DNA from: UBA7985 sp002711265
Lineage (GTDB): Bacteria > Pseudomonadota > Alphaproteobacteria > UBA7985
DNA: 27,250 nucleotides
Reading direction: 5' to 3'
Assembly: GCA_965660945.1 (NCBI GenBank)
Contig: CBFIBS010000022.1
Coordinates: forward strand, 1-27,250
The position numbers and the translations under genes are program-made. Below are positions 14,445 through 23,995 of this stretch, piece after piece. Each line of letters begins with the position of its first letter. The first letter of the stretch is position 1. The notes beneath the pieces are model-generated. The model saw only the letters and a list, made by a program, of their open reading frames with translations, made no database searches and was not told the origin of the DNA.

Positions 14445-15917
14445 CTAGGTGCCGTCAAAGGCAACAAAAGCCGGGTTCGCCCCGTTGGTCAAGTTGGTCG
14501 CACCCCGGGTCAGGCCCCCATCCGTGACGGTGATCGGGATGAAACCGCTGTCGATGCTGCCAAAGGCCTGGCCCTGACCCACAATCTGCAGCCTAATCGC
14601 CAGCCGGTCGATTGGTGGTAGGTCGACCGTCAGCGGCAGCAAGGCAACCTTGCCGAACAACTCGGTGCGCGACGTGCTCTCACCCGGCCGAAGGCTTACG
14701 GGTGCCGCAATCCCCTGCCGGTCGAGGTTGTAGGCCACATCCAGCGTTAGGCTCGCCCAGTTCGCCCCGGTCCAGCGGTAGACTTCAAACGGCGGGAACT
14801 GGGTCAGGAGATTCTCCGGCTGCAGCGAAACCGGCGTCGGGCCGACGTTGCGCAGGCTCAGCGTGATCGTCGGCGCCCCGGCGCCGTAAGCCCGGGTCAG
14901 GGCAAGGCTGGCCGGGAAGCGCAGGCTGACCTCGAGATCTCCGGAGCGGTAGCGGGCCAGCCCGGGGCTGATCTCGCCCGGAGTGGGCTGCACGCGCAGG
15001 GTCTCGTTGCCACCATAGACCGGAATGAAAGCCTGCTCGTTGAGGGCAGGCGCGGTGGTGGCGACGGCGAAGGGGCCAGCGCTCAGGGGGGCGGCCACAG
15101 CGCTGGTCTCGACCACGGCAAGAGCCGGGTTTGCGCCCAGCAGAGCCGCGACATCTTCCGCAGAAAGGGTGGTAAAGGCCGGATCGCCGCCTCCGCTGCC
15201 AGCCTGCCAGCCACCAGTCTGCGCGACATCAGTCAGCAGGCTGACGCCCGCTGCACTGCCAGAACCACCGCCATCGGCATAAGCGCGGCTCCCCGAGGCA
15301 TCACCGCCGCTGGGGACATCGGTGATCCCGAGCAGGGAAACAGCCGAGGTCGCGGTGAAGGTGTTTCCGCCCCCGCCATCGGCCTCCGAAGCAGCGCCCT
15401 CTGGAGTCTCCGCGCCGAGCAGGCCCGATGCCGCGCCCACCGCGCCCATTTCACTCGGTGACACATCCAGCGCCGCATCGAGCAGGGCGGCATCCGCCAG
15501 ACCGATCCCGCCGCTGGATACGGCCTGGTCCAGCAACCCGGTCGAAGCCGCGGACAGGGTAGGCGCCGCAGCCTTGGCCGTGGTGGCGCCAGAGGCTGTC
15601 GCAGCCGTCGAGGTGGCGGCGCCGGAACCGCGCGCTTCGGTGGCCCGCACGCTCTGGGTGGCGCTGAACTCAAGCCCCGTGCGCCGGGGGACAGAGGCCG
15701 CGGTCACGGCGGCGGCCGAAGGCGCTCCGCGATTGACCACTGGCGTGCCCACCGCGCCCGCAGGCGTATAGCCGGCCATGGGATTGCCGAGGTTCTCGTC
15801 GGAAAAGTTCGGGATGATGACATCGCTAAGGGGGGACAGCGTGGCACAGCCGGACAGCAGCAGGGCCGTCGCTGCGCCCGCCAACCGCAGGCTAATCGCT
15901 CTGATAGCTGTGTTCAT
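14445..15917 (-). CDS. Large low-complexity lipoprotein of unknown function
   Basis: The 490-aa product has a lipoprotein signal peptide with lipobox LLSGC, so Cys24 would be lipidated. Residues about 50-300 are Ala/Gly/Ser/Thr-rich and look disordered, with stretches such as GAATSTAATASGATT and GGGSGSAAG. From about 310 to 470 the sequence becomes ordered and beta-rich (DLEVSLRFPASLALTRAY, TITLSLRNVGPTPVSL, RLAIRLQIVGQG), suggesting one or two immunoglobulin-like domains on a flexible stalk. I recognise no family. Hydrophobic-patterned LL..DV segments recur (SLLGITDV, SLLTDV). It is 89 bp upstream of the rpiR-type gene and probably independent. It is likely an envelope or surface protein. 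Confidence 0.78.
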   Translation of the reverse strand: MNTAIRAISLRLAGAATALLLSGCATLSPLSDVIIPNFSDENLGNPMAGYTPAGAVGTPVVNRGAPSAAAVTAASVPRRTGLEFSATQSVRATEARGSGAATSTAATASGATTAKAAAPTLSAASTGLLDQAVSSGGIGLADAALLDAALDVSPSEMGAVGAASGLLGAETPEGAASEADGGGGNTFTATSAVSLLGITDVPSGGDASGSRAYADGGGSGSAAGVSLLTDVAQTGGWQAGSGGGDPAFTTLSAEDVAALLGANPALAVVETSAVAAPLSAGPFAVATTAPALNEQAFIPVYGGNETLRVQPTPGEISPGLARYRSGDLEVSLRFPASLALTRAYGAGAPTITLSLRNVGPTPVSLQPENLLTQFPPFEVYRWTGANWASLTLDVAYNLDRQGIAAPVSLRPGESTSRTELFGKVALLPLTVDLPPIDRLAIRLQIVGQGQAFGSIDSGFIPITVTDGGLTRGATNLTNGANPAFVAFDGT

Positions 15918-16054
15918 GTCCGATCCTTAAACCGAGCCTAGAGCCTCGATACATCATTACGCGACAGCAGCATACCGAGTCGCCACTATTTAGACAGGTC
16001 GCTTGAACCAGAATTTAGGCAAATGTGCGACGTCTGCGCAAATGGGGTGCTGAC
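15918..16054. other. Upstream region of the lipoprotein gene
   Basis: This is the non-coding stretch between the lipoprotein start and the aconitase terminator. It is less GC-rich than its surroundings (for example CGATACATCATTACG and CACTATTTAGAC) and presumably holds the lipoprotein promoter, but I cannot pick a convincing -35/-10 pair. Confidence 0.4.
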
Positions 16055-16084
16055 AAAAAAGCCCGGTGCGGATGAGCACCGGGC
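16055..16084 (-). terminator. Intrinsic terminator of the aconitase gene
   Basis: On the minus strand a perfect 9-bp stem (GCCCGGTGC, 16076-16084 paired with 16061-16069) with a 6-base loop is followed by six Ts (16060-16055). It is about 170 bp downstream of the acnA stop codon, so the mRNA would carry an unusually long 3' untranslated region that includes the 14-bp tandem array. Confidence 0.9.
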
Positions 16085-16155
16085 CTGTTCGCCGTTTCCG
16101 GATGGGTCTCCGCCGCCCCTACCCGCCCGCCGAGCCAGCCCACCAAGCTAGCCCA

Positions 16156-16250
16156 GAACAGCCAGCTTAGATCAGCCGACTCAGATCAGTCGGCTCGGAG
16201 CAGCGGGTTGAGGCCAGCAGGTTCAGACCAGCAGGTTCAGACCAGCAGGT

Positions 16251-16253
<3 letters not shown>
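16156..16253. repeat. 14-bp tandem array (seven units) ending on the aconitase stop codon
   Basis: Seven consecutive 14-bp units fill 98 bp. The three nearest acnA are near-identical (GRCCAGCAGGTTCA); those further away are progressively degenerate (GAGCAGCGGGTTGA, GATCAGTCGGCTCG, GATCAGCCGACTCA, GAACAGCCAGCTTA). The last three bases of the array, TCA (16251-16253), are the complement of the acnA TGA stop. GCCGACT/AGTCGGC in units two and three can pair. There are no spacers, so it is not a CRISPR. Confidence 0.9.
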
Positions 16254-18950
<2,697 letters not shown>

Positions 18951-18980
18951 CGAAGAGACCTCCTTGAGATTTACGCAATG

Positions 18981-19069
18981 GCGACCACTGAGAGGTCGCG
19001 AACGGCGGGTCGCATGTCGCAACCCGGGTTTCATGGGTCGGTTTTAGCGGCTTTCGCAACCCTCAACAA
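18981..19069 (-). promoter_or_regulatory. Predicted aconitase promoter and leader inverted repeat
   Basis: On the minus strand TTGTTG (19069-19064) and TAAAAC (19046-19041) have a 17-base spacer and lie about 90 bases upstream of the acnA ATG. The leader contains an inverted repeat, GCGACC (18981-18986) and GGTCGC (18994-18999), a few bases upstream of the ribosome binding site, which might form a hairpin affecting translation. The boxes match the consensus only partly. Confidence 0.38.
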
Positions 19070-19187
19070 TTCGCAGTCTGACGCGCCTGCGCCCCGGAAA
19101 GCGCATTGCTGCCGCTGGCCGGGTCGGGCATGGCCCGGATGGCTGCTCCGCCGTGACAAATCCGGCGACATGCCCCATCTCAGTGGC

Positions 19188-20054
19188 ATGTGTACCTATC
19201 TGATCCGCTTCGACCCTGACCACGAATGGCCTTTCCTGATCGCCGGGAACCGCGATGAACTGCGTGCGCGTCCCGCCCTGCCGCCGGGTCGGCACTGGGA
19301 CGATCGGGCAGACGTGCGGGCGGGTAAGGACGTACTCGCCGGTGGCACCTGGTGCGGCCTCAACGATTTCGGCGTCGCGGCGGCTATTCTGAACAAGAAG
19401 CAGGCGCTGGGACCGGCGCCGGGCAAGCGCTCGCGCGGGGAAGTGGTCCTCGATGCGCTCGACCACGCCGACGCCATCGACGGCGCGCGCGCCATCGGGG
19501 CGCTCGACGGTGACGCCTACCGCCCCTTCAACCTGATCCTCGCCGATAACCGGGATGCGTTCTGGATCGCCCACGATGGTGATGCGACGCTGCAGGTCAG
19601 GGCGATCGAGCCGGGGGTGCACCTGATCAGTCACAATGATCTGGACATGGGACCACGGGCGCAAACCCACCTTGCGCGAGCCATGGATGCCGTCCCGTCC
19701 GGGGATTTCAGCGACCCTGCGGCCTGGCAGGGGTGGATCGACCTGCTCAGTGCCCGCGCCGGGCCCGATGCGGCCTATTGGGAGACGGCGTTGAACGTCG
19801 ACGTGCCGGAAATGGACTTCGGGACCGTGTCCTCGGCGCTGATCGCACTGCCCCGCGCAGAATTGGCGCTTGGACGTCACGACGGGGTGCCTGTGGTGGC
19901 CGACAAAGGATCTGGTAACGGGTCTGTGGCGGCCGGCGAAGGGTCTGTTGTGGCACAGGCTGAGGCCGCATCCGATACGGCGCAGACTGCACCCGTCTTT
20001 CTCTATGCCGACGGCCCGGGGGACCGGGCGCCCTATCAGCCGGTCCCGGACTGA
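19188..20054 (+). CDS. NRDE / TANGO2 family protein
   Basis: The 288-aa product begins MCTYLIRF and carries the family-defining NRDE at residues 21-24 (LIAGNRDELRARPA), followed by DVLAGGTWCGLNDFGVAAAILN. I chose the start at 19188 because it places a cysteine at position 2, which is conserved in the family and suspected to be an N-terminal nucleophile. An in-frame ATG at 19170 would add six residues and bury it. The biochemical role is unsettled; eukaryotic TANGO2 has been linked to haem or lipid handling. Near the C-terminus (about residues 235-265) there is a Gly/Ser/Ala-rich insertion with two similar GSVxA units. It is divergent from acnA. Confidence 0.85.
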   Translation: MCTYLIRFDPDHEWPFLIAGNRDELRARPALPPGRHWDDRADVRAGKDVLAGGTWCGLNDFGVAAAILNKKQALGPAPGKRSRGEVVLDALDHADAIDGARAIGALDGDAYRPFNLILADNRDAFWIAHDGDATLQVRAIEPGVHLISHNDLDMGPRAQTHLARAMDAVPSGDFSDPAAWQGWIDLLSARAGPDAAYWETALNVDVPEMDFGTVSSALIALPRAELALGRHDGVPVVADKGSGNGSVAAGEGSVVAQAEAASDTAQTAPVFLYADGPGDRAPYQPVPD

Positions 20055-20109
20055 GTCTGCGCCCTCGTGATAAGTGCTGGCATGCGATTGTGCCGAGCGG
20101 CCTCTGTCG

Positions 20110-20535
20110 CTATCGCCGGTGCCATTTCTGGAAGTGGTCCGCGTCATAAACGCGATGGTCGTGGTGACGACTGGAATAGTGCAGGAGCAGCAACAGCCCG
20201 CCGCCCAGCAGCACGGAAATCACCAGCGCGCCGCCGATCAGCCACCAGGCAAAGGGATCCATGGCCGTATCTACGGAGAACCAGATCTGCCAGCCGATCC
20301 CGAGGATCGCGATGATGACCCCGCCGAGAAAGGCGATGATGCCGTAAGCCTGCCAGCCCATCGGTTGGGGTGCCTGTGGTACCTGTGTTGAGTGTGGTGC
20401 CTGTGTTGACTGGTCCAGCGGGCGGGAACCGGGACCGGCAGCCTTCGGGGCCGTGTCATCCCCGTCGCGGTCAGACCGTTGGTCTTGGTCCTCCACTTCG
20501 GTCTTGGGGGCCGGGTTGTGATCGTGCTCTGGCAT
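20110..20535 (-). CDS. Small two-helix membrane protein with a disordered N-terminus
   Basis: This 141-aa gene has a good GAGGA ribosome binding site six bases before the ATG at 20535. Residues 1-57 are polar and acidic/proline-rich, probably disordered. Two hydrophobic segments follow: about 64-87 (IIAFLGGVIIAILGIGWQIW) and 97-119 (WLIGGALVISVLLGGGLLLLL). The tail is basic and histidine-rich (SSRHHDHRVYDADHFQKWHRR), so both ends probably face the cytoplasm. I do not recognise a family. It converges with the NRDE gene and diverges from purC. Confidence 0.72.
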   Translation of the reverse strand: MPEHDHNPAPKTEVEDQDQRSDRDGDDTAPKAAGPGSRPLDQSTQAPHSTQVPQAPQPMGWQAYGIIAFLGGVIIAILGIGWQIWFSVDTAMDPFAWWLIGGALVISVLLGGGLLLLLHYSSRHHDHRVYDADHFQKWHRR

Positions 20536-20597
20536 GGCTTTCCTCGCTGCTCATGGATTAACACATAGGCCAAGCAATGCTACAGGCGACAGCGGGG

Positions 20598-20636
20598 CGC
20601 AGGTAAATTGCCTGCGATAGGCTCCATTCCTGAAAT
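20598..20636 (+). promoter_or_regulatory. Predicted purC promoter overlapped by an inverted repeat
   Basis: TTGCCT (20608-20613) and TGAAAT (20631-20636) with a 17-base spacer form a plausible promoter 18 bp before the purC ATG. An exact inverted repeat, CGCAGG (20598-20603) and CCTGCG (20611-20616), spans the -35 box and could be an operator. Confidence 0.35.
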
Positions 20637-20654
20637 TCTGAGGGCGTTACAGCC

Positions 20655-21434
20655 ATGTCGCGCGGCAAGCAGGTCCACGAAACGTCAGCCAAGATCATCT
20701 ACGAGGGGTCTGAGGCAGATACCCACATCCAGCACTTCAAGGATGACCCGGCCAAGGGCCGCCGCGGGGACGATGCCGTCGCGCTGTGGCAGGCCGGGCG
20801 CGGGGTCCTGAACAACCGGGTTTCTGACGTGCTAATGACGCGTCTGACCGAAATGGGGGTGGCCAATCACCTGATCCGCCGCCTGAACATGCGTGAGCAG
20901 GTGGTGCGGGCGACGGAGCCCATGGCCATCGGCGTCAAGATCCGGAACCTTGCGGCGGGCGCCTTTGCCAGCCGGCTGGGCATGCCGGTCGGGGTCAAGC
21001 TGCCCCGGCCCATGGTGGAGTTCTTTCTGCGCTCGACCGAGCTGGACGATCCGCTGATCACCGAGGACAACATCGCGGCCTTTAACTGGGCCAGTCCGCA
21101 GGACCTTGATGACATTGTCGCTCTGTCCATGCGCACCAACGACATCCTCTCTGGTCTGTTCATCGGGGTCGGGCTCAAGCTGGTCGATTTCCGGCTGGAA
21201 TTCGGCCGGGTCTGGGAGCCGCTTGAAAACGGGCAGGAGGAAATGCGGATCCTGATCGCGGATGAGATCACGCCGGACAATTGCCGCCTCTGGGACAACG
21301 AAACCGGCGACAAGCTGGAGACGCTTCGCGACTCGGTCACGGGGCTGGATGGCCACCGACTGGTTGCCGCCCGGTTGGGGCTGATGCCCGAGGCCGGTCC
21401 GCGGGATCTGCAGGGCCCCAAGACCCTTCAGTAG
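20655..21434 (+). CDS. purC: SAICAR synthetase-like protein (divergent PurC)
   Basis: PurC joins CAIR and aspartate in purine synthesis. The 259-aa product aligns over the whole family: KIIYEGSEADTHIQHFKDD, GRGVLNNRVS, RRLNMREQVVR, IRNLAAG, DPLITEDNI, VDFRLEFGRVWE and ILIADEITPDNCRLWD. Several normally conserved positions differ. The FKDDATAFN-type loop reads FKDDPAKGR; the E..VRN..AGS signature has Gly93 for Glu and Ala103 for Ser; and DxKxEFG has Arg180 for Lys. It may be a second, diverged copy rather than the housekeeping enzyme; no other pur gene is nearby. It precedes bolA-grxD on the same strand but with a 105-bp gap. Confidence 0.85.
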   Translation: MSRGKQVHETSAKIIYEGSEADTHIQHFKDDPAKGRRGDDAVALWQAGRGVLNNRVSDVLMTRLTEMGVANHLIRRLNMREQVVRATEPMAIGVKIRNLAAGAFASRLGMPVGVKLPRPMVEFFLRSTELDDPLITEDNIAAFNWASPQDLDDIVALSMRTNDILSGLFIGVGLKLVDFRLEFGRVWEPLENGQEEMRILIADEITPDNCRLWDNETGDKLETLRDSVTGLDGHRLVAARLGLMPEAGPRDLQGPKTLQ

Positions 21435-21477
21435 CGGCTTTCTTGTCTGGAGCGAGCGACCTGCGGCTTTGCGGCTG

Positions 21478-21505
21478 TTCAAACTGCCGCGTCTGATCCT
21501 ATATT
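21478..21505 (+). promoter_or_regulatory. Predicted promoter for bolA-grxD
   Basis: TTCAAA (21478-21483) and TATATT (21500-21505) are separated by 16 bases in a locally AT-rich patch 35 bp upstream of the bolA start. This supports transcription of bolA-grxD separately from purC. Confidence 0.45.
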
Positions 21506-21539
21506 ATAGTGACAAGCCTTAGAGTGAGGGATTGCGTCT

Positions 21540-21773
21540 ATGCCCATGTCCGCCGGCGAAATCGAGCAAATGATCCGGAGCGCCCTTCCCGATGCCGACG
21601 TGCGCATCGAGGATCTGCGGGGTGATGGGGACCATTATGCCGCCCACATCGTTTCGGAAGCGTTCAGGGGTAAGTCACGGGTGGCGCAGCACCAGCTGGT
21701 TTATGCCGCACTGCAGGGTCGGATGGGGACGGAACTGCACGCGCTGTCGTTGCAAACTAAAGCCCCGGACTAA
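21540..21773 (+). CDS. bolA: BolA/IbaG family protein
   Basis: The 77-aa product is a small BolA-like protein: IEQMIRSALPDADVRIEDLRGDGDHYAAHIVSEAFRGKSRVAQHQLVYAAL, then the C-terminal MGTELHALSLQTKAP with the conserved histidine that ligates the Fe-S cluster or haem. BolA proteins pair with CGFS glutaredoxins in Fe-S trafficking and iron sensing. The gene is followed 32 bp later by exactly such a glutaredoxin, which supports that role here. A GAGGGA ribosome binding site lies eight bases before the ATG. Confidence 0.93.
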   Translation: MPMSAGEIEQMIRSALPDADVRIEDLRGDGDHYAAHIVSEAFRGKSRVAQHQLVYAALQGRMGTELHALSLQTKAPD

Positions 21774-21805
21774 GCCTGAGCCATCAAAATTGAGGACCGA
21801 TCATC

Positions 21806-22144
21806 ATGGACACTTCCATTCTCACCCGCATTCAGTCTGACGTGCAGAACAATCAGGTCATGCTGTACATGAAGGGTACGCCCGTGTTCCCGCAATGCGG
21901 CTTTTCCGCGGCCGTTGTGGCCGTTCTGAACAACCTCGGGGTCGACTACCACTCGGAGAACGTCCTGGAAGATCCGGGCATCCGTCAGGGCATCAAAGAA
22001 TACGCCAACTGGCCGACCATCCCGCAGCTGTACGTCAAGGGTGAGTTCGTCGGTGGCTGCGATATCGTGCGCGAGATGTATGAAACCGGTGAGTTGACAC
22101 AGGTACTGACCGAGGCGGGGGTCGAAGTACGCGCCGCAGGCTGA
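21806..22144 (+). CDS. grxD: Monothiol glutaredoxin, CGFS type
   Basis: The 112-aa protein carries the CGFS active site at residues 31-34 (FPQCGFSAAV), Lys23 in MLYMKGTP for glutathione binding, the cis-Pro segment WPTIPQLYVKGEFVGG, and GGCDIVREMYETGEL. These proteins hold a [2Fe-2S] cluster with glutathione and deliver or relay it, often together with BolA. A GAGGA ribosome binding site lies nine bases before the ATG. It converges on rplA, with the repeat-filled gap and rplA terminator between them. Confidence 0.96.
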   Translation: MDTSILTRIQSDVQNNQVMLYMKGTPVFPQCGFSAAVVAVLNNLGVDYHSENVLEDPGIRQGIKEYANWPTIPQLYVKGEFVGGCDIVREMYETGELTQVLTEAGVEVRAAG

Positions 22145-22191
22145 CTGCCCCCTGCTGTAGGGTTTGTCGGAACCGTTCAGGATTGTTTGGT

Positions 22192-22350
22192 GGCGCGCTC
22201 GGTCCTTGGCCGCTTCGCGGCCTTCGGCCCTCCCACGCGCATTTTCAGAGAAAACGCGGAAGGACTTCAGGCCGGGCGCAGCGCGGCGTGTCCGTTTGAC
22301 TGCGCGAGGGAGATTTGAAAGCCGCGAAGCGGCGTCAAATCGAGCCCGCC
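22192..22350. repeat. Intergenic repeat element, copy B1 (159 bp, inverted-repeat ends)
   Basis: It has the same 49/61/49-bp layout as A1: left arm 22192-22240, middle 22241-22301, right arm 22302-22350. The middle aligns with that of A1 without gaps at roughly three-quarters identity by eye, beginning ATTTTCA and containing TCAGGCCG. It starts 47 bp after the grxD stop codon. Confidence 0.9.
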
Positions 22351-22392
22351 AGGCCAACCATCGCCCATTCCAGTGGTTTTGGGTGAAACAGG

Positions 22393-22518
22393 ATTGCGTC
22401 GACCCTGTCTCGACCGCTTCGCGGTCTTCGACAGGGCGCCGCGCAAACTCAGCTTCCGGGTATCAGCGTGCGCGTGGGAGATTTGAAAGCCGCGAAGCGG
22501 CGTCAAATCGAGCGCGCC
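22393..22518. repeat. Intergenic repeat element, copy B2 (126 bp, variant left arm)
   Basis: The right arm (22470-22518) is almost identical to that of A1 and is an inverted, imperfect copy of the B1 left arm. The left hairpin reads CCCTGT (22403-22408)..GACCGC-TTC-GCGGTC..ACAGGG (22431-22436). It is the counterpart of A2, and where its stem bases differ from A2 both partners have changed. Confidence 0.87.
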
Positions 22519-22555
22519 ACCCATTGCAGCCAGAAACCACCTCCGCAGAGCCAAG

Positions 22556-22584
22556 AAAAAACCCGGCAGCGCGCGCTACCGGGT
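22556..22584 (-). terminator. Intrinsic terminator of rplK-rplA
   Basis: On the minus strand ACCCGG..CCGGGT arms (22584-22579 and 22566-22561) extend through an AGCGCGCGCT inner palindrome with one mismatch, followed by a T-run (22561-22556). It lies about 60 bp beyond the rplA stop, so the operon ends here without rplJ-rplL. Confidence 0.88.
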
Positions 22585-22641
22585 CTCTTGATACAGCAGT
22601 CATCGGGGCTTTTCGCCCCGATCAGCTTCTCGCTTATCGCC

Positions 22642-23340
22642 TCAGGCCTCAGGGTTGACCGAGGCGGGCTCGATCTTCACGCCGGGGCCCATGGTCGAAG
22701 AGATCGCAATCTTCTTCACGTAGGTGCCTTTAGCGCCGGAAGGCTTGGCCTTCTGGATTGCGTCGATAAAGGCCTTCACGTTCGCCAGAATGTCTGCCTC
22801 GGAGAACGAAGCCTTGCCGATGCCGGCGTGAATGATCCCGGCCTTCTCCGCGCGGAACTGCACCTGACCGCCCTTGGCAGCCTCGACAGCCGCGGCGACG
22901 TCAGCGGTCACCGTGCCTAGCTTCGGGTTCGGCATCAGGCCGCGCGGGCCCAGCACCTTACCCAGACGGCCGACAATCGGCATCATGTCCGGGGTGGCAA
23001 TCACGCGCTCGAAGTCGATCGAACCGGCCTGCACCTGTTCCATTAGGTCTTCCGCGCCCACGATGTCCGCGCCAGCAGCCTTGGCCTCATCAGCCTTGGC
23101 GTCCTTGGCAAAGACGGCAACGCGGATCGCCTTGCCCGTGCCCGCAGGCAGGGTAACGGCGCCACGCACGTTCTGGTCGGCGTGGCGGGGATCGATACCG
23201 AGGTTCATCGAAATCTCGATGGTTTCGTCAAACTTCGCGGTCGCGCGGGATTTCACCATCGCCACGGCTTCTTCGACCGACACCAGACCGTCGCGGTCGA
23301 TGCCTTCGTAGGCGTTACGAATACGCTTTCCTGCAGCCAT
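22642..23340 (-). CDS. rplA: 50S ribosomal protein L1
   Basis: L1 builds the L1 stalk near the E site and in many bacteria represses its own operon by binding the rplK-rplA leader. From the ATG at 23340 it is 232 aa. Diagnostic features are MAAGKRIRNAYEGID, IDPRHADQNVRGAVTLPAGTGK, GKVLGPRGLMPNPKLGTV and the C-terminal KGTYVKKIAISSTMGPGVKI. The gene starts four bases after rplK ends and is followed by a strong terminator. The GPRGLMPNPK rRNA-binding region is intact. Confidence 0.98.
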   Translation of the reverse strand: MAAGKRIRNAYEGIDRDGLVSVEEAVAMVKSRATAKFDETIEISMNLGIDPRHADQNVRGAVTLPAGTGKAIRVAVFAKDAKADEAKAAGADIVGAEDLMEQVQAGSIDFERVIATPDMMPIVGRLGKVLGPRGLMPNPKLGTVTADVAAAVEAAKGGQVQFRAEKAGIIHAGIGKASFSEADILANVKAFIDAIQKAKPSGAKGTYVKKIAISSTMGPGVKIEPASVNPEA

Positions 23341-23344
23341 GGTA

Positions 23345-23773
23345 TCAGCCCTCCACCTGCACGCCCATCGACCGGGCGGAGCCTTCGATGATCGCCATAG
23401 CGCCTTCGATGTCGACCGCATTCAGGTCCTGCATCTTGGCTTCGGCGATTTCCTTGACCTGATCGCGGGTGATCTTGCCCACGAACTGCGTGCCCGGCGC
23501 GTTCGCACCCGACTTCTTACCGGCGGCCTGCAGGATGTAGTAGGACGCAGGCGCGGTCTTGGTTTCAAAGGTGAACGATTTATCGGAATAAACCGTGATG
23601 ATAACGGGGGTGGGTGTTCCCGGCTGGGTTTGCTGCGTGGCCGCGTTGAAGGCCTTACAGAATTCCATGATGTTCACACCGCGCTGACCCAGCGCAGGAC
23701 CAACCGGTGGCGAAGGGTTCGCCTGGCCGGCTGGGATCTGTAGCTTGAAGCTACTCTCCACTTTTTTTGCCAT
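23345..23773 (-). CDS. rplK: 50S ribosomal protein L11
   Basis: L11 organises the GTPase-associated centre with helices 43/44 of 23S rRNA. From the ATG at 23773 it is 142 aa. It begins MAKKVESSFKLQIPAGQANPSPPVGPALGQRGVNIMEFCKAFN (the N-terminal domain with the Pro-rich linker region) and ends in the RNA-binding domain IIEGSARSMGVQVEG. An in-frame upstream extension is non-coding leader. It forms a two-gene unit with rplA. secE-nusG, its usual upstream neighbours, are absent. Confidence 0.98.
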   Translation of the reverse strand: MAKKVESSFKLQIPAGQANPSPPVGPALGQRGVNIMEFCKAFNAATQQTQPGTPTPVIITVYSDKSFTFETKTAPASYYILQAAGKKSGANAPGTQFVGKITRDQVKEIAEAKMQDLNAVDIEGAMAIIEGSARSMGVQVEG

Positions 23774-23811
23774 GATATCCTCGATTGCAAAATGAGGTCC
23801 GCGGTCGCTTC

Positions 23812-23873
23812 GGGGCGGCAAAGCCCCCTCCCGCAGATTGCCGTGGGATAGGACAGCGCCCGCGCCTTGACAA
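23812..23873 (-). promoter_or_regulatory. Predicted rplK promoter and leader hairpin
   Basis: On the minus strand TTGTCA (23873-23868) and TATCCC (23850-23845) have a 17-base spacer, about 75 bases upstream of the rplK ATG. The resulting leader would contain a short hairpin, GGGGC (23812-23816) paired with GCCCC (23823-23827), which is a possible site for L1 autoregulation. The L1-binding assignment is a guess from known operon control in other bacteria. Confidence 0.42.
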
Positions 23874-23947
23874 GCGGATCGCGCACTCAGGCGCGGAATC
23901 AACCCGCACGGGTGCTATGCAGCCGGGGACTGCTGCCGCAGGCGCCC

Positions 23948-23995
23948 GGCGCCGCAGGCCCCTGGCGCCTCAGGCTCCCGGCGCCCTCGCGAGGG
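23948..23995. repeat. 16-bp imperfect tandem repeat, three units, next to the TPR gene stop
   Basis: Three 16-bp units beginning GGCGCC (23948-23963, 23964-23979, 23980-23995) follow each other and end at the base before the stop codon of the TPR gene. The first two are close (GGCGCCKCAGGCYCCY); the third keeps the GGCGCC and a CTCGCGAGG palindrome. GGCGCC is self-complementary, so the mRNA 3' end could fold and may act as the terminator, though no U-run follows. Confidence 0.7.

Noticed and set aside
22164..22658. A 164-codon open frame through repeats B1 and B2
   Set aside because: It is a repeat-derived reading frame that also crosses the rplA terminator.
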